A stretch of 64,000 nt of DNA from Lepidodermella squamata. Its lineage: Eukaryota > Gastrotricha. The stretch's first letter is position 1. Each line of letters starts with the position of its first letter. The stretch covers positions 2,418,001-2,482,000 of the forward strand of contig JBLDXI010000054.1 of assembly GCA_047495785.1 (NCBI GenBank), in the 5' to 3' direction. Position numbers and translations under genes: made by a program. Shown piece by piece: positions 32,613 to 43,083 of this stretch. The notes under the pieces are model-generated. The model did no database searches. It worked only from the letters and a program-made list of their open reading frames with translations, and was not told where the DNA came from.

Positions 32613-35491
32613 ATGAACTTGATCCAGCTCTCCCTAATTGGCGCCTTAATGATATCACTGGCCAAAAGTCAACAGGAAGTTGCGCCTAATCAGTACCCAT
32701 GGACGGTTAGTAACAGTTAAACTATTTAAAAAACCCTCCTTAATTAATTGTATATTCAGGTAAGGCTACGATCTGATTTTCCAAATGGAGATATTTTCCG
32801 ATGCTCAGCCACCTTAATATCGCCAACTTGGCTTCTAACCGCTAGAAACTGTGTCATTCACCCCAGAACCCGGGAGCGGGCTTTCAACGTTCAGGCGCAA
32901 TTTGGTAAGCATAACCTATTGATAGCTGATGAAGATGGCGAACAGGATCGAGCGATATCAACACCGGCTTTTGTCCACCCTGATTACGATGATGAGACTA
33001 AAGCTAACGATTTCGCCCTGCTGAGGTTCAACAATCCTGTTGGGCTTAGCGATGAAGTGAAACCAGTTTCTCTACCTGGCGATGCCGTCTGCCAACAACG
33101 TAGAGCATTCACTGCAACTTCCTTACCTGTGGACCGTTGCTCCACGGCCTTTGCGCTTGGTTGGGGGCAAACTGGCGGAAATTCTGGTGCAATCAATAGA
33201 TTAAAGAGTACCACTGTCCGTGTACGATCTTTCGCGGACTGTGATTCCTCTGGTGATCGATTCAGTGAGTCGAAATTATGCGTTGGAACAAGAGGCGAAA
33301 TCTGCAACGGGGATGTCGGCGGGCCTTTGATGTGCGCTCAGGGCAATTTCCTACTCGGAGTTATAAATCATAACGGCAATTGCACACCATCGACTGCTCC
33401 AAGCTCTGTCGCCAGGGTTTGCTCGATTATGAACTGGATTCTAGACACCCTGGAAGGGGAAGAATTGTCGATTTACAACAATCAACCTGACGTAAGACCG
33501 GCTGATATTACAAGCCGGCCTCCCGGTAGATCTACCGATTGCGGGCCTGCTCCGGTTATTGCAAATGGCCGCGTCGCAAACGGGTCTTCAGACGTCGGAT
33601 CTTTCAGAGATGTTTCATGTAACCCAGGCTACCGCTTCGAAGGCGAGGAGCCACTTATTCTATGCCTAGCGAATGGCTGGACTGATCCTGGTAGATGTGT
33701 CGAACTTTCAACCAGTACGGTAACTCAGATAGTGATTTCCACTACAGCTTTACCGCCAAGCTGCGGCACGGAGCCGAGGATTAATAATGGTCGACTTACT
33801 GACGGATCGTCAACCCTCGGAGCCACACGGCGGGTCGTTTGTAATGAAGGGTTCGAATTAGGATCCGGAGACGTCATTGTCGTATGCCTCGCCGGGGGTT
33901 GGAGCCGACCTGGCAATTGTATAGCTAGTTCCCCCAGAGTCGAAGAAGCTCCAACGAATCCTATTGCCCCAGTGGTTCCGGCTGAAATAGGACAAAATCG
34001 AATTTTCAACCTTGCCCAAGCCGTCACAACTCCAGTACCGACTACAAAACTGTTGGTCACTGTACCATCAACAGCAGGGGTCACTACAGCACCTCCTACA
34101 ACAGTAAAGCCGATTATAGTTTGCGCTGGTGAGCCTGTCGTAACAAATGGACGAGTCTTAATGGGTAGTTCGCTTTTCGACGCGGCTAGAACTGTTCGAT
34201 GTAACGATGGGTTCAAGCTGGCATCTGGTTCAAAAAGCACAATCACCTGCCAGATTTCTGGAATCTGGAGCTCAGCCACTTGCGAGAAGATTATCGACTG
34301 CGGAATACCGCCTACAGTAGAAAATGGGCTCTTTTTACCCGGAAACACAACTGCCGGTTCTATGAGACCTTTGCAGTGTAATCCAGCTTTTGACATCCAA
34401 CCTGGAACCCCTTCAACAATAACCTGTGGCCAGGATGGGAATTGGTCAACTCCTGGAACTTGTTACCTAACTAGCAACGTAACATGTAAAGGGAGACCTC
34501 TAGCTGTAGCAAACGGCAGAGTCCCACGTCTCGGAGGAATCAGAGTTGGCACGGTTCGGAGAATCATCTGCGACCCACGTTACACACTAGACCCTGATTT
34601 ACCCGCCAATGTAACATGCCAGCCCAACGGTGAATGGTCTAAGCCTGGGCGATGCATTCGATTCGGTTGTGGAGCGCCGCCGGCCTTAGAAAACGGCATC
34701 TATGGCGATGGAGATGATAGCCCTGGTGCGGTGCGAAAAATCATTTGCTACGAAGGCTTCGGAGTGGTCATAGATGAGCCAACGGAGATCGTTTGCAAGT
34801 GGGATGGTTACTGGAGCAGGCCAGGGACATGTCAAGTCAACAGTAAGCTAACTTCGTTTGTCATTGTATCGTCTCTAATTTTTCGATGATAGTGTGTCGT
34901 AATGGCGAAAATGTCTTGGTTAAAAACGGTTATGTTGAGAGGCAAGGAGGGGTCTATCTTGGCGCAGTTCGTCGAGTGCGATGTTTCCCTGGTTTCCAAC
35001 TTTACGGTAACCCTACCGTGACTTGTGAAGATACCGGTGAATGGAGTTTGCCTGGCTGGTGCGAGTTGTTAAGTAAGCATCATTGAGCTACCCTAAACAA
35101 TAAAGAAATGACTCCAATCTCTGTAGATTGCGGTATGCCTCCGATGGTCGATGGAGCTAAAATTGAGGCCGGGGACAATATGTACAACACTGTCAGGTAC
35201 TACACGTGTACAGCTCCGAGCACAACTGGATCTTACTCGACCAAGTGCCAAGTCGATGGGAAATGGTCGACTCCGAAAGGATCATGTATTTACAATAAGA
35301 GTAATTTGTTCACTAATTACTTAATTTTTATTCAATTCCAATTTGTTTATACAGGAGTGGCTAATATCAATGAAGCACCGTTCAGCGACCCAGGTATCAT
35401 CGCCGCGGTTGCTATTGTATCAATTCTAGTTCTTGCCATCACAATTTTATTGATTTGGTACTGCTGTACTCAGTGCGGAAATTGCAGGTGA
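32613..35491 (+). CDS. Membrane-anchored trypsin-like pseudoprotease with sushi domains
   Basis: Five exons (32613-32705, 32760-34842, 34893-35072, 35127-35300, 35355-35491) give 888 residues. Order: signal peptide (MNLIQLSLIGALMISLAKSQ), a trypsin-fold domain, about eight sushi/CCP modules (such as CGPAPVIANG, CGTEPRINNG, CGIPPTVENG, CGAPPALENG and CGMPPMVDG, most with the late Trp and closing Cys), a Thr/Pro linker between modules 2 and 3, and a TM helix (IIAAVAIVSILVLAITILLI) before a Cys-rich end. The catalytic triad is broken: LTARNC replaces LTAAHC (His lost) and GDVGGPL replaces GDSGGPL (Ser lost), while DFALL keeps Asp. It is therefore likely a binding or regulatory receptor. Small sushi exons are bounded by phase-1 introns, typical of shuffled modules. 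The 32613 ATG is chosen because the ATG at 32603 is out of frame. Confidence 0.85.
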
Positions 35492-35895
35492 TAAGCAGTT
35501 TAGCTCATCATCTGACTAAGCTCTTTCCATGCCGTTTTTTCGTCCCGAGGACCAGCGTGTTTTCAAATGCTTATTTTTCACGTTTTACCTTCATTTTGCA
35601 TTCAATGCGCTGTCAAGTTATTGTTGTTTTTGTGTGTATATATGTGCTGCTGTGTCTAATGCCATTTTATGCCTGCATTATTTTGCAGCGCACTGAAACA
35701 ATGCGATGAAATAAAAATGAGAGTTATTGAAGTGACGTCGATGGTAATTAGACCACTAATTTCTCTCGCAGAGCTCGCTAAACAAAAGAAGTTAATGAGG
35801 AAAACTAACTCAACTAAATGGTGTACACATAATTATTGCTGCAAAACAAGACAAGTCACTTGAATTCTCAAGTCTTTCTTCCTTTTATTAAAAAT

Positions 35896-36433
35896 CTACC
35901 AATTATATAGATAGAAATATTTAATAAGGAAGGCAATTAACGTTAGTGATACAAGTGTTTTGTAGTTTGTGTGGTAATAGCTGACGGCATTTGAGCAGAT
36001 CTATAAAGAAAAATCAAGAAATTTCAGTAGCGGCGTCACGATTCCTGTCCTTACCTTGTTGTAGCAGTACAAATAACCAACGCATTGTATTGTTGAAGAA
36101 CAGGCCTATTGAAATAATAATTAATTTTTGAAAATTATCAAAAAATTGAGAACCAACCTGGCCGAAATATCTACAGAGACTTGGCTGAGAGCTGACGCAT
36201 GTAGGATTTGCATGGCATCGCGGCGAATCGCTAGAATCTCGTCCAATGTAGTAAGGAAGTGTCGATGGGCAGACGCAGACCTTGACATCAGCATCGCAGA
36301 CGAGATCTCCCTGGCAGAAAGTAGTGCAGATTTCGCCAAATTTACCAACAGCTAACGTTTGTCGAATTTGAGTTGTTATAATAGATAAAAGAGCAGCACC
36401 TATGAAGCTCAGCCGGCCATGTATCATCAACAT
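35896..36433 (-). CDS. Small Cys-rich secreted or membrane protein
   Basis: Minus-strand exons 36158-36433, 36055-36105 and 35896-36000 (all phase 0) give 143 residues. A signal peptide (IHGRLSFIGAALLSIITTQI) precedes Cys-rich repeats of the form C-x-F/Y-C...C-x-C-P...YY (GEICTTFCQGDLVCDADVKV, VCPSTLPYYIG; exon 2 CSSTIQCVGYLYCYNK). The C-terminal segment is hydrophobic (LVSLTLIAFLIKYFYLY), so it is membrane- or GPI-anchored. It belongs to the same loose family as the plus-strand Cys-rich genes next door, and its start lies 144 bases from the divergent gene at 36578, so they share a promoter region. No named family assigned. Confidence 0.7.
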
Positions 36434-36577
36434 TGCAGACTGCTGCTCATTTGAAAAAAGAACGCAATCTTAGTACTACAATACATGCAAACACGAAAGA
36501 TATTACAATGAAGTTGTAATTATTAACGCCCTCACTCACTCGAGTTTTACGCGTGTGGGTTAGATTGAAGGTTAGAT

Positions 36578-37222
36578 ATGAAATTGCTCAGGTTAGCCTA
36601 CGTTCTAGCTTCAGTGTTTCCGGGATATTACGCGGGCTATCGAGACAGATGCCCCTGTCAATCGCCATTCGTATGCGTTGGCCTATGCCGATGCCCGGAG
36701 AACACGCCTTACTACGACGGTAGTTCGAGCTGCTCGAGCGTATCTACAGCTTGCACGAATTGCTTGAGCTACGGAGATGCCTGCACTTCAACCTCGAATT
36801 GCAAGGGCACCCTGCAATGCCTAGGCGGATATTGTACTTGCAACTCTACCCATCCTATATTCATTAATTCTCAGAACTCTTGTACTAACCTTCAGTTGAT
36901 TGGCTCATCAGCATGTTCGGCATGCTTCCCTTATGGATTTCCTTGCGAGTCTTCAACAAATTGTATGGGATCTCTCAACTGCATCAACGGAGTTTGCAGT
37001 TGCCCTAACGGGACGTATTACAACGGAACAGGAACTTGCCCTACAGTCAAAGGCTGTGTTGGATGCAGAACTATTGGCCAAACTTGTCTGAATAACACCT
37101 ACTGTAGCGTTGGATTGCTGTGTAAAAACTGGGTTTGTTCAGGGCTGAATTCAACTAAGAGCATCGGTTTCTTAGTCATAGTGCTTCTTAGTCTTCCTTT
37201 TTCAATACTGATTAATAAATGA
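36578..37222 (+). CDS. Cys-rich surface protein, type A copy 1 (operon gene 1)
   Basis: Single exon, 214 residues. A signal peptide (MKLLRLAYVLASVFPGYYAG) precedes four Cys-rich modules of about 40-50 residues with C-P-C, F-V-C-x-G-x-C-x-C-P and YYDG/YYNG motifs, reminiscent of EB/EGF-like modules (RCPCQSPFVCVGLCRCPENT; CNGVCSC-type ends). The C terminus is Asn/Ser then a hydrophobic tail (IGFLVIVLLSLPFSILI), the usual layout of a GPI-anchored protein. An AATAAA lies in the last codons (37215-37220) and the next gene starts 20 bases after the stop. It is closely related to the 39764 gene. Function unknown; its place beside membrane proteases suggests a surface or defence role. Confidence 0.8.
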   Translation: MKLLRLAYVLASVFPGYYAGYRDRCPCQSPFVCVGLCRCPENTPYYDGSSSCSSVSTACTNCLSYGDACTSTSNCKGTLQCLGGYCTCNSTHPIFINSQNSCTNLQLIGSSACSACFPYGFPCESSTNCMGSLNCINGVCSCPNGTYYNGTGTCPTVKGCVGCRTIGQTCLNNTYCSVGLLCKNWVCSGLNSTKSIGFLVIVLLSLPFSILINK

Positions 37223-37241
37223 CTGCTATTACCATTTTAGA
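37223..37241 (+). promoter_or_regulatory. Intercistronic trans-splice acceptor
   Basis: Only 19 bases separate TGA (37220-37222) from ATG 37242, and they end ACCATTTTAG|A. A promoter cannot fit, so the downstream gene is most simply expressed by trans-splicing of a polycistronic transcript. Confidence 0.65.
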
Positions 37242-37916
37242 ATGAGTTTACTATTTATCGGAACTATCTTAATGGTAACTGGATTCGTGCGATGTCAGAA
37301 GAATTACGGGGAATCTTGCTATTCGAATAGCGATTGCTCCGCCACCATGATCTGCACTGGCTATTGTACTTGCCCAAGATCCAGCCGTTATTACATCGGA
37401 TCGAATCGCTGCAGCTCAAATCCGTCAAGCTGCAATGGATGCATAAATTTCTTAGAAGAGTGCTCCGATACCTCGAGCTGCGCTGGCCTTCTGTCTTGCG
37501 TCAATGGATTCTGCTTCTGCCCTCCAGAACGACCAGTTTTCATGGGTCTAAATTATTGCACTGACAGTGCTTGCAGTGGATGTATTGCTTATGGCCAATC
37601 TTGTACAACAACTGCTTCTTGTGCTGGGAATTTGATATGCACTTCTAACGTATGCCGATGTTCGAGCGGCTTGTCGTACAACGGGACTAACTATTGCTAC
37701 AATGCGACGAATGTTAAATGCACTAATTGTGTTAAGGAGGGTCAGACTTGTATCTACTCCTATCAATGTTCGGACGGCACTGTTTGCCGTAACTACGTTT
37801 GCGCTTCTAGTTCGCCAAAATTAGCAACTATGATTAGTCATGAGCTCTACATCTCTATTTTCCTATACTCCTTACTATTATCGTGCTATAAGATTATTTT
37901 TTCAAGAGTTGATTGA
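37242..37916 (+). CDS. Cys-rich surface protein, type B copy 1 (operon gene 2)
   Basis: Single exon, 224 residues. Signal peptide (MSLLFIGTILMVTGFVRCQ), Cys-rich modules (YGESCYSNSDCSATMIC, CTCPRSSRYYIG, CFCPPERPVFMG, CRCSSGLSYNG, CVKEGQTCIYSYQCSDGTVC) and a hydrophobic tail (ISIFLYSLLLSCYKIIF) that may be a GPI signal. It pairs with the 40449 gene, with which it shares most cysteines, and lies between type A and the protease in both cassettes. Unknown family. Confidence 0.8.
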   Translation: MSLLFIGTILMVTGFVRCQKNYGESCYSNSDCSATMICTGYCTCPRSSRYYIGSNRCSSNPSSCNGCINFLEECSDTSSCAGLLSCVNGFCFCPPERPVFMGLNYCTDSACSGCIAYGQSCTTTASCAGNLICTSNVCRCSSGLSYNGTNYCYNATNVKCTNCVKEGQTCIYSYQCSDGTVCRNYVCASSSPKLATMISHELYISIFLYSLLLSCYKIIFSRVD

Positions 37917-37942
37917 AGTTCAACAATTTTTTTAATTTATAG
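37917..37942 (+). promoter_or_regulatory. Intercistronic trans-splice acceptor directly before ATG
   Basis: The 26-base gap is pyrimidine/T-rich and ends TTTAATTTATAG; the ATG of the protease follows with no spacer. Confidence 0.65.
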
Positions 37943-39552
37943 ATGAAAATTCATATAACAAGATGGAACTTGAATTTCGCTGTAATCTACAACCTATTCG
38001 CGCTAATTTATGCCCAGTACGACGGTGACGTCGAACCTGAAGGATGCCGGGTGCCAATACGGCCTTACTCCGTTTTGACTGATAAAACTGCTAGGAGGGC
38101 TGTCCGGTCGGAGACTTATTTGCCATATGGCTCAATTCTAGTCATGGAATGTAGGGATGGATTCGCTCTTACCAACCCTGAACTCAACGAATTCGGATGC
38201 TTGGAAAATGGAGAATGGTCGCAACAACTTCCTAGATGCGCTAGGTCTCAACGTAAGAAAATTTAATATTGAAATAATTTTAAAGACTTTGGGTTTTAGC
38301 TGACTTCACAACCTGCGGTGTGAATTTGGTACCTAAAATCTACGGCGGATCTTTCGCACGCCCGGCCGAATTCCCATGGATGGCGAAGTTGGAAATAACG
38401 TATTCGAATTCTCAAGATGTGGCAATTTGTGGAGCCACCTTAATTGATAGATCATGGCTATTAACTGCCGCTCATTGCCTCACCGAGGGAAATGCGAATA
38501 TATTAGCAATCATAATTTATCTAGGACGAACTAATTTCACAGCGGATGAGCCGACAGAGGAGAGGAGATTCTCAAATACATTTATTATCCATCCTAATTT
38601 CAGCAAAATCGACAACTATGACAGCGACTTTGCTCTAATAAACATATCACCTCCAGTCAATTTACGTCAGCAAATTAGAACGATTTGCCTGCCGGACAAT
38701 CTATGCGATAGAAATCAATCAAGAACTGCCAATAGGATAGACGGATGCGTTGCAGTTCAATCAGCAGGATGGGGTGCCAACGAGAACGGAGAAGCGATAT
38801 CTAAATCGCTGAAAAAAGTCAATTTAACAATCACGCCACGACTGGAATGCGAGAGGGACGGAGGTTATACAACCGTGACGGATTCTCAAATGTGCGCAGG
38901 CCGCCAGGTTGCCAATCAGGACACTTGCGTTGGAGATTCTGGGGGTCCGTTGATGTGTCGACCTGGCGGCTCGGTTGGGCCTCACTACATAACCGGAGTG
39001 GTCTCTTATGGCGGTTCGTGTGGTTCCTCGTTAATTCCCGGTGTTTACTCAAGAGTTTGCTATGCATTAAGCTGGATTCGAGGCATAATGAATGGAACAA
39101 TCAGTATTACAACTACAACTACTACTCTACGAACATTGAGAACGAGATCTTTGGCAACTGCTATGAGTGTTACCCTTCCGATAACAAGGCCCAGGCGGAC
39201 AAGGCCTACTGTCAGCTCAAATGCTACAACCAATATTAGTAAGTCCATCGTAGAAACAGATACTTTGAATAAATGAATTGTGCTTACAGTGTTAGTCACT
39301 GCTGGGGACGTTTCGACCACCGTGGATTCAACTGTTGAGCCTAAGCCAGTAACAAATCCACCACAGCTAGTACCGAACGCTGATCAGAGCACGTTAGCAC
39401 CTACGAGAACAGACGGACTACCCCCTCCTCTTGATGCTAATCTAGGCCTAATTGTCGGAATGATTGTATTAGGCACTTTGTTAGTAGGCATTACTATATT
39501 TTTACTAGTTTACTTTTGCTCGCCGGATTGTGATGGCTTTTACATAAAATAA
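37943..39552 (+). CDS. Membrane-anchored sushi/trypsin-like serine protease 1 (operon gene 3)
   Basis: Exons 37943-38252, 38300-39238 and 39290-39552 give 503 residues. Signal peptide, one sushi-like module (CRVPIRPYSV to GEWSQQLPRC), an activation site of the type K-IYGG, and an S1 domain with the full triad: LTAAHC (His near residue 162), YDSDFALI (Asp) and CVGDSGGPL (Ser). A Thr-rich stalk follows, then a TM helix (LIVGMIVLGTLLVGITIFLL) and the short tail YFCSPDCDGFYIK. Predicted type I membrane serine protease with trypsin-like cleavage. It is the third gene of the first cassette. The AATAAA at 39548-39553 overlaps the TAA stop. Confidence 0.9.
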
Positions 39553-39763
39553 AGAATTGGCAATTTTGAAGAGTCTCTTAAAATCGCAAAAATATGATAT
39601 GAATTAGTTGATGGAAATTATTTGTTTATTACTACGAGTTAAACGCCCTCTGATAGATTAAACATGAATTTACTCAAAACTCATTAACTCAACTATAGAA
39701 GCTGAAGGAGAGATATGACAACGTGTTGTCAAGCCATTGAATAGTATTTAGCTACATGAAAAA

Positions 39764-40417
39764 ATGATTGCACGTTTACTCTTCATTACGTTGAGTTTTC
39801 TCCTGTTTTACCACGTCGACGAACTTGAATCAGCATACAGAGATCCATGTCCATGTTCAGGGTCGTTTGTTTGCAATGGTTACTGCCGATGCCCTGAGAA
39901 CTCGCCCTATTACAACGGCCAAAATTGCGTATCGAACATTCAAGGCCAGAACCAGTTACAAAATCTCTGTACTAATTGCATAGCTTTTGGTGATGCCTGT
40001 GTTACGAATTCAAGTTGCCGAGGTTCTTTGACCTGTTACGGAGGTTATTGCACATGTCCATCTTACAACATGATATACACCGGTTCCGATTCCTGTGCCA
40101 CCCCAACAGCCTTCTCAACGACCTGCTCAGCTTGCGTCGGCTACGGCTTAACTTGTACCGGGTCGACTCAATGTGCAGGAAATCTGATTTGTTCGTCAGG
40201 TACCTGTTCCTGCCCTTATGGTTACAGTTACAACGGGAGCGATACCTGCGTCGCGGTTAAAGGCTGCAATGGCTGTCGAACAGCCGGCCAAGTATGTGTG
40301 AACAACACCTACTGTGAAGTCGGTCTTTTATGCAGAAACTGGGTTTGTTCATCCGGTTTCAAATTTATGACTAATGGCCTGTTATTTTCCGCCCTTTCTT
40401 TTATTTCGATAGTATGA
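39764..40417 (+). CDS. Cys-rich surface protein, type A copy 2 (operon gene 1)
   Basis: Single exon, 217 residues, closely related to the 36578 gene. Signal peptide (MIARLLFITLSFLLFYHVDE), CPCSGSFVCNGYCRCPENSP, repeated Cys modules with YYNG and TYCEVGLLCRNWVC, and a hydrophobic C terminus (TNGLLFSALSFISIV). First gene of the duplicated cassette. An AATAAA directly follows the stop (40419-40424). TATTTAG 10 bases before the ATG could receive a leader. Confidence 0.8.
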   Translation: MIARLLFITLSFLLFYHVDELESAYRDPCPCSGSFVCNGYCRCPENSPYYNGQNCVSNIQGQNQLQNLCTNCIAFGDACVTNSSCRGSLTCYGGYCTCPSYNMIYTGSDSCATPTAFSTTCSACVGYGLTCTGSTQCAGNLICSSGTCSCPYGYSYNGSDTCVAVKGCNGCRTAGQVCVNNTYCEVGLLCRNWVCSSGFKFMTNGLLFSALSFISIV

Positions 40418-40448
40418 AATAAATTTTTTTAAATTTTAGAAACTTAAA
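40418..40448 (+). promoter_or_regulatory. Intercistronic poly(A) signal and trans-splice acceptor
   Basis: 31 bases: AATAAA at 40419-40424, then a T-run ending AAATTTTAG at 40439, then nine bases to ATG 40449. A poly(A) signal immediately followed by an acceptor is the expected layout of a tight operon junction. Confidence 0.65.
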
Positions 40449-41120
40449 ATGTTGACTTTTATTCTCATCGCTGCTCTGGGAATTGAATTAATCGAAGCTC
40501 AAGTCAGTTATACGCGAAATTATGGAGAAGTTTGTTATTCCTCGACTGATTGCGTTCGGTCTCTCACCTGTCAAGGATGGTGCAAGTGCAACTCTACGGT
40601 GCCTTTTTATCAGGGCAAAAATGTGTGTACTTCGGCCTCAACTTCTTGCTCATCCTGCGTCGCATTTACGGGGGCCTGCTCCGAAAATGCTAACTGTGCT
40701 GGTAGCCTGAAGTGCTATGCCGGCTATTGCTTGTGCCCTGTCGATCGACAGCTTTATCAAGGCAATAACTTCTGCTCAGATACAACTTGTTCTGGCTGCG
40801 TGGCCTACGGCGGGACTTGCGTCGCCTCCCAGTCGAACTGTGCTGGTAATCTTGTTTGTAACAATACCGTTTGTTCATGCCCATCGGGTCTCAAATTCAA
40901 CGGAACAAACACTTGCCTTGATGCTACTCAGCTGAAATGTTCGAACTGTGTCAAAGAAGGACAAACTTGCATTTATTCATCACAATGTATGGTTGGCAAC
41001 GTTTGTCGCAATTATGTATGCTCTCGGTCCTCCTTAATTTCTCGTAGTTTCACAGCTCTGATTATCTCAATAATATTTCTTAACGAAATTTATGTTGAAT
41101 CATTGTTTATTCTTATTTAG
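40449..41120 (+). CDS. Cys-rich surface protein, type B copy 2 (operon gene 2)
   Basis: Single exon, 223 residues, paralogue of the 37242 gene. Signal peptide (MLTFILIAALGIELIEAQV), YGEVCYSSTDCVRSLTC, CKCNSTVPFYQG, CLCPVDRQLYQG, CVKEGQTCIYSSQCMVGNVC and a hydrophobic tail. The stop TAG (41118-41120) doubles as the AG of the acceptor TTCTTATTTAG in front of the next ATG. Confidence 0.8.
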   Translation: MLTFILIAALGIELIEAQVSYTRNYGEVCYSSTDCVRSLTCQGWCKCNSTVPFYQGKNVCTSASTSCSSCVAFTGACSENANCAGSLKCYAGYCLCPVDRQLYQGNNFCSDTTCSGCVAYGGTCVASQSNCAGNLVCNNTVCSCPSGLKFNGTNTCLDATQLKCSNCVKEGQTCIYSSQCMVGNVCRNYVCSRSSLISRSFTALIISIIFLNEIYVESLFILI

Positions 41121-41121
41121 G
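41109..41121 (+). promoter_or_regulatory. Stop codon overlapping a trans-splice acceptor
   Basis: ATTCTTATTTAG ends in the TAG stop of the upstream gene; one G separates it from ATG 41122. No untranslated spacer exists between the two genes. Confidence 0.6.
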
Positions 41122-42792
41122 ATGAGGTTAATAACCTTAGGAAGGTATTTATTAATTTTAATTGTTAGCCAAGTTTCATGTGAGGATGATGTCGATGACG
41201 ACGATGGTTCAAATTGCCGGGTTCCTGTTAGGCCTTACTCTGTGATAATTAGGAAAGATACCGGGAATCCCGTTCGACCCAACTCACTCTTGCCAGCCGG
41301 AAGTGTTATAACCATTCAATGCCGAGATGGCTATGCCCTCACAGAACAATCGAGTTACTCTGAAGTAACCTGTGGAACAGGAGGTGACTGGGATCTCGAA
41401 TTGGCGAGATGTGGAAGAATTGGGCGTGAGTAATTCAGAGTGTTCTCAACATTAATTTGAATTCATTTCTCATCAGCTGATTTCTCACCCTGTGGTGTCG
41501 GAATTATTTCGAAAATATACGGCGGAGTTTATGCTCAACCTGCTGAATTTCCTTGGATGGCCAAACTCGAGATAACATATGCCACTGCTTCGGAAATTGC
41601 GACGTGTGGCGCAACTTTGATAAATCAATCTTGGCTCTTAACAGCTGCTCATTGCTTAACGGAGCGAACCGGTGACATCTTGGCAATAATCATCTATCTA
41701 GGCAAAACTAATTTCTCATCTGAAATTGAAGTCGGCGAAGAGAGGAGGTTCACGAATTACTACATCATTCATCCGGATTATAATAAGCGGGATAACTATA
41801 ATTTCGACTTCGCCCTTATCAAGCTCACGCCTCCAGTTGTTTACAAGAGAACAATTCGAGCGATTTGCCTACCGGATAAACTTTGCGATGCGAATTCGTC
41901 GAGAACTACCACTCGAATCGACGGCTGCGTCGAGACGATCGCAACTGGTTGGGGTGCGACCGAGAGAGGGGAACAGCTATCGAAGGCCCTTAAAAAAGTC
42001 AATCTGACTATGACATCCCGTGTGAAATGTGAACGAGACGGTGGCTACGACGCGGTAACTGATGCTCAAATGTGCGCCGGTAGGGAGGTGGCTAACCAAG
42101 ACACTTGCGTCGGGGATTCAGGAGGACCGTTAATGTGTAGACCCGGTGGTTCTATTGGTCCTTATTATCAAACTGGTGTGATCTCTTACGGAGGATCCTG
42201 CGGTGTTGCGAACTATCCCGGAGTTTATGCAAGAGTTTGCAGAGTCTTAGACTGGATTAAAGCCATTATCAATGGAACTTCAATAGCTAGTTTGACCCAG
42301 ACAAACCGTACAAGGAATACAACGCCCGCTCAATTAAGTGAAACTACTGAGAGTTCCGATCAAGTTTGCACAGACGAGGGAGCTCCCCCAGTCGTGAACG
42401 GAGTTCTACTTCCCGGAGCCACTCGTAGAAAAGTTCAATGCAACCCTGGCTTCGGGGTCGTAGGGGCGGATACAGTCGAATGTCAGTTAAATGGAACTTG
42501 GACTGCACCTGGCAATTGTCGCAGGCGTCGAAGCACTACCCTGGAACCAGTCTCAACGACAACAGTTTCTCAGGTGGCTATAGTTCAAGTTACTAGCCAA
42601 AGCACAGTTTTGGTAAAGATCCAGCCTCCAACTATTACGATATCAGAAACGACCACACCGAAACCGCCGGATCCTGACAATCTAGGAATTATCGTTGGAA
42701 TGTCAGTTTTAGGTGTAATATTAGTTACTGTGACAATTTTTCTACTTGTATACTTCTGTTCACCAGATTGCGATGGTTTTTACATAAAATAA
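41122..42792 (+). CDS. Membrane-anchored sushi/trypsin-like serine protease 2 (operon gene 3)
   Basis: Exons 41122-41425 and 41477-42792 give 539 residues. Signal peptide (MRLITLGRYLLILIVSQ), a sushi-like module (CRVPVRPYSV to WDLELARC), K-IYGG activation site, intact triad (LTAAHC, NFDFALIKL, CVGDSGGPL), a second sushi module after the protease (CTDEGAPPVVNG to GTWTAPGNC), a Thr-rich stalk and a TM helix (GIIVGMSVLGVILVTVTIFL) with the tail YFCSPDCDGFYIK identical to protease 1. The extra sushi and the loss of the last intron separate it from protease 1. AATAAA overlaps the TAA stop. Confidence 0.9.
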
Positions 42793-43083
42793 TAAATTAC
42801 TCATCTTTATTACTTGCATTAGATCATGTGTCATCACGTTTTCCATAGTAAAACGCCATAATTTTGTAGTTAACGATGCAAAAAGTGACGGATCACGAAT
42901 TTATGCGGCGTTCGCTACTACTAGAGGCAATCTTGTAACTAAAGCGGATGCTTGACAATTAATGTTAATCTTAGTCATTTCCATCAAAACTCAGCCAGAT
43001 AATTATTCCACAAGATATTCTTGAACATTCAAATTTGGCCAAAATCTTCCATCTCTGGAACGGAAAGCTTTTCATTCTGAGAT

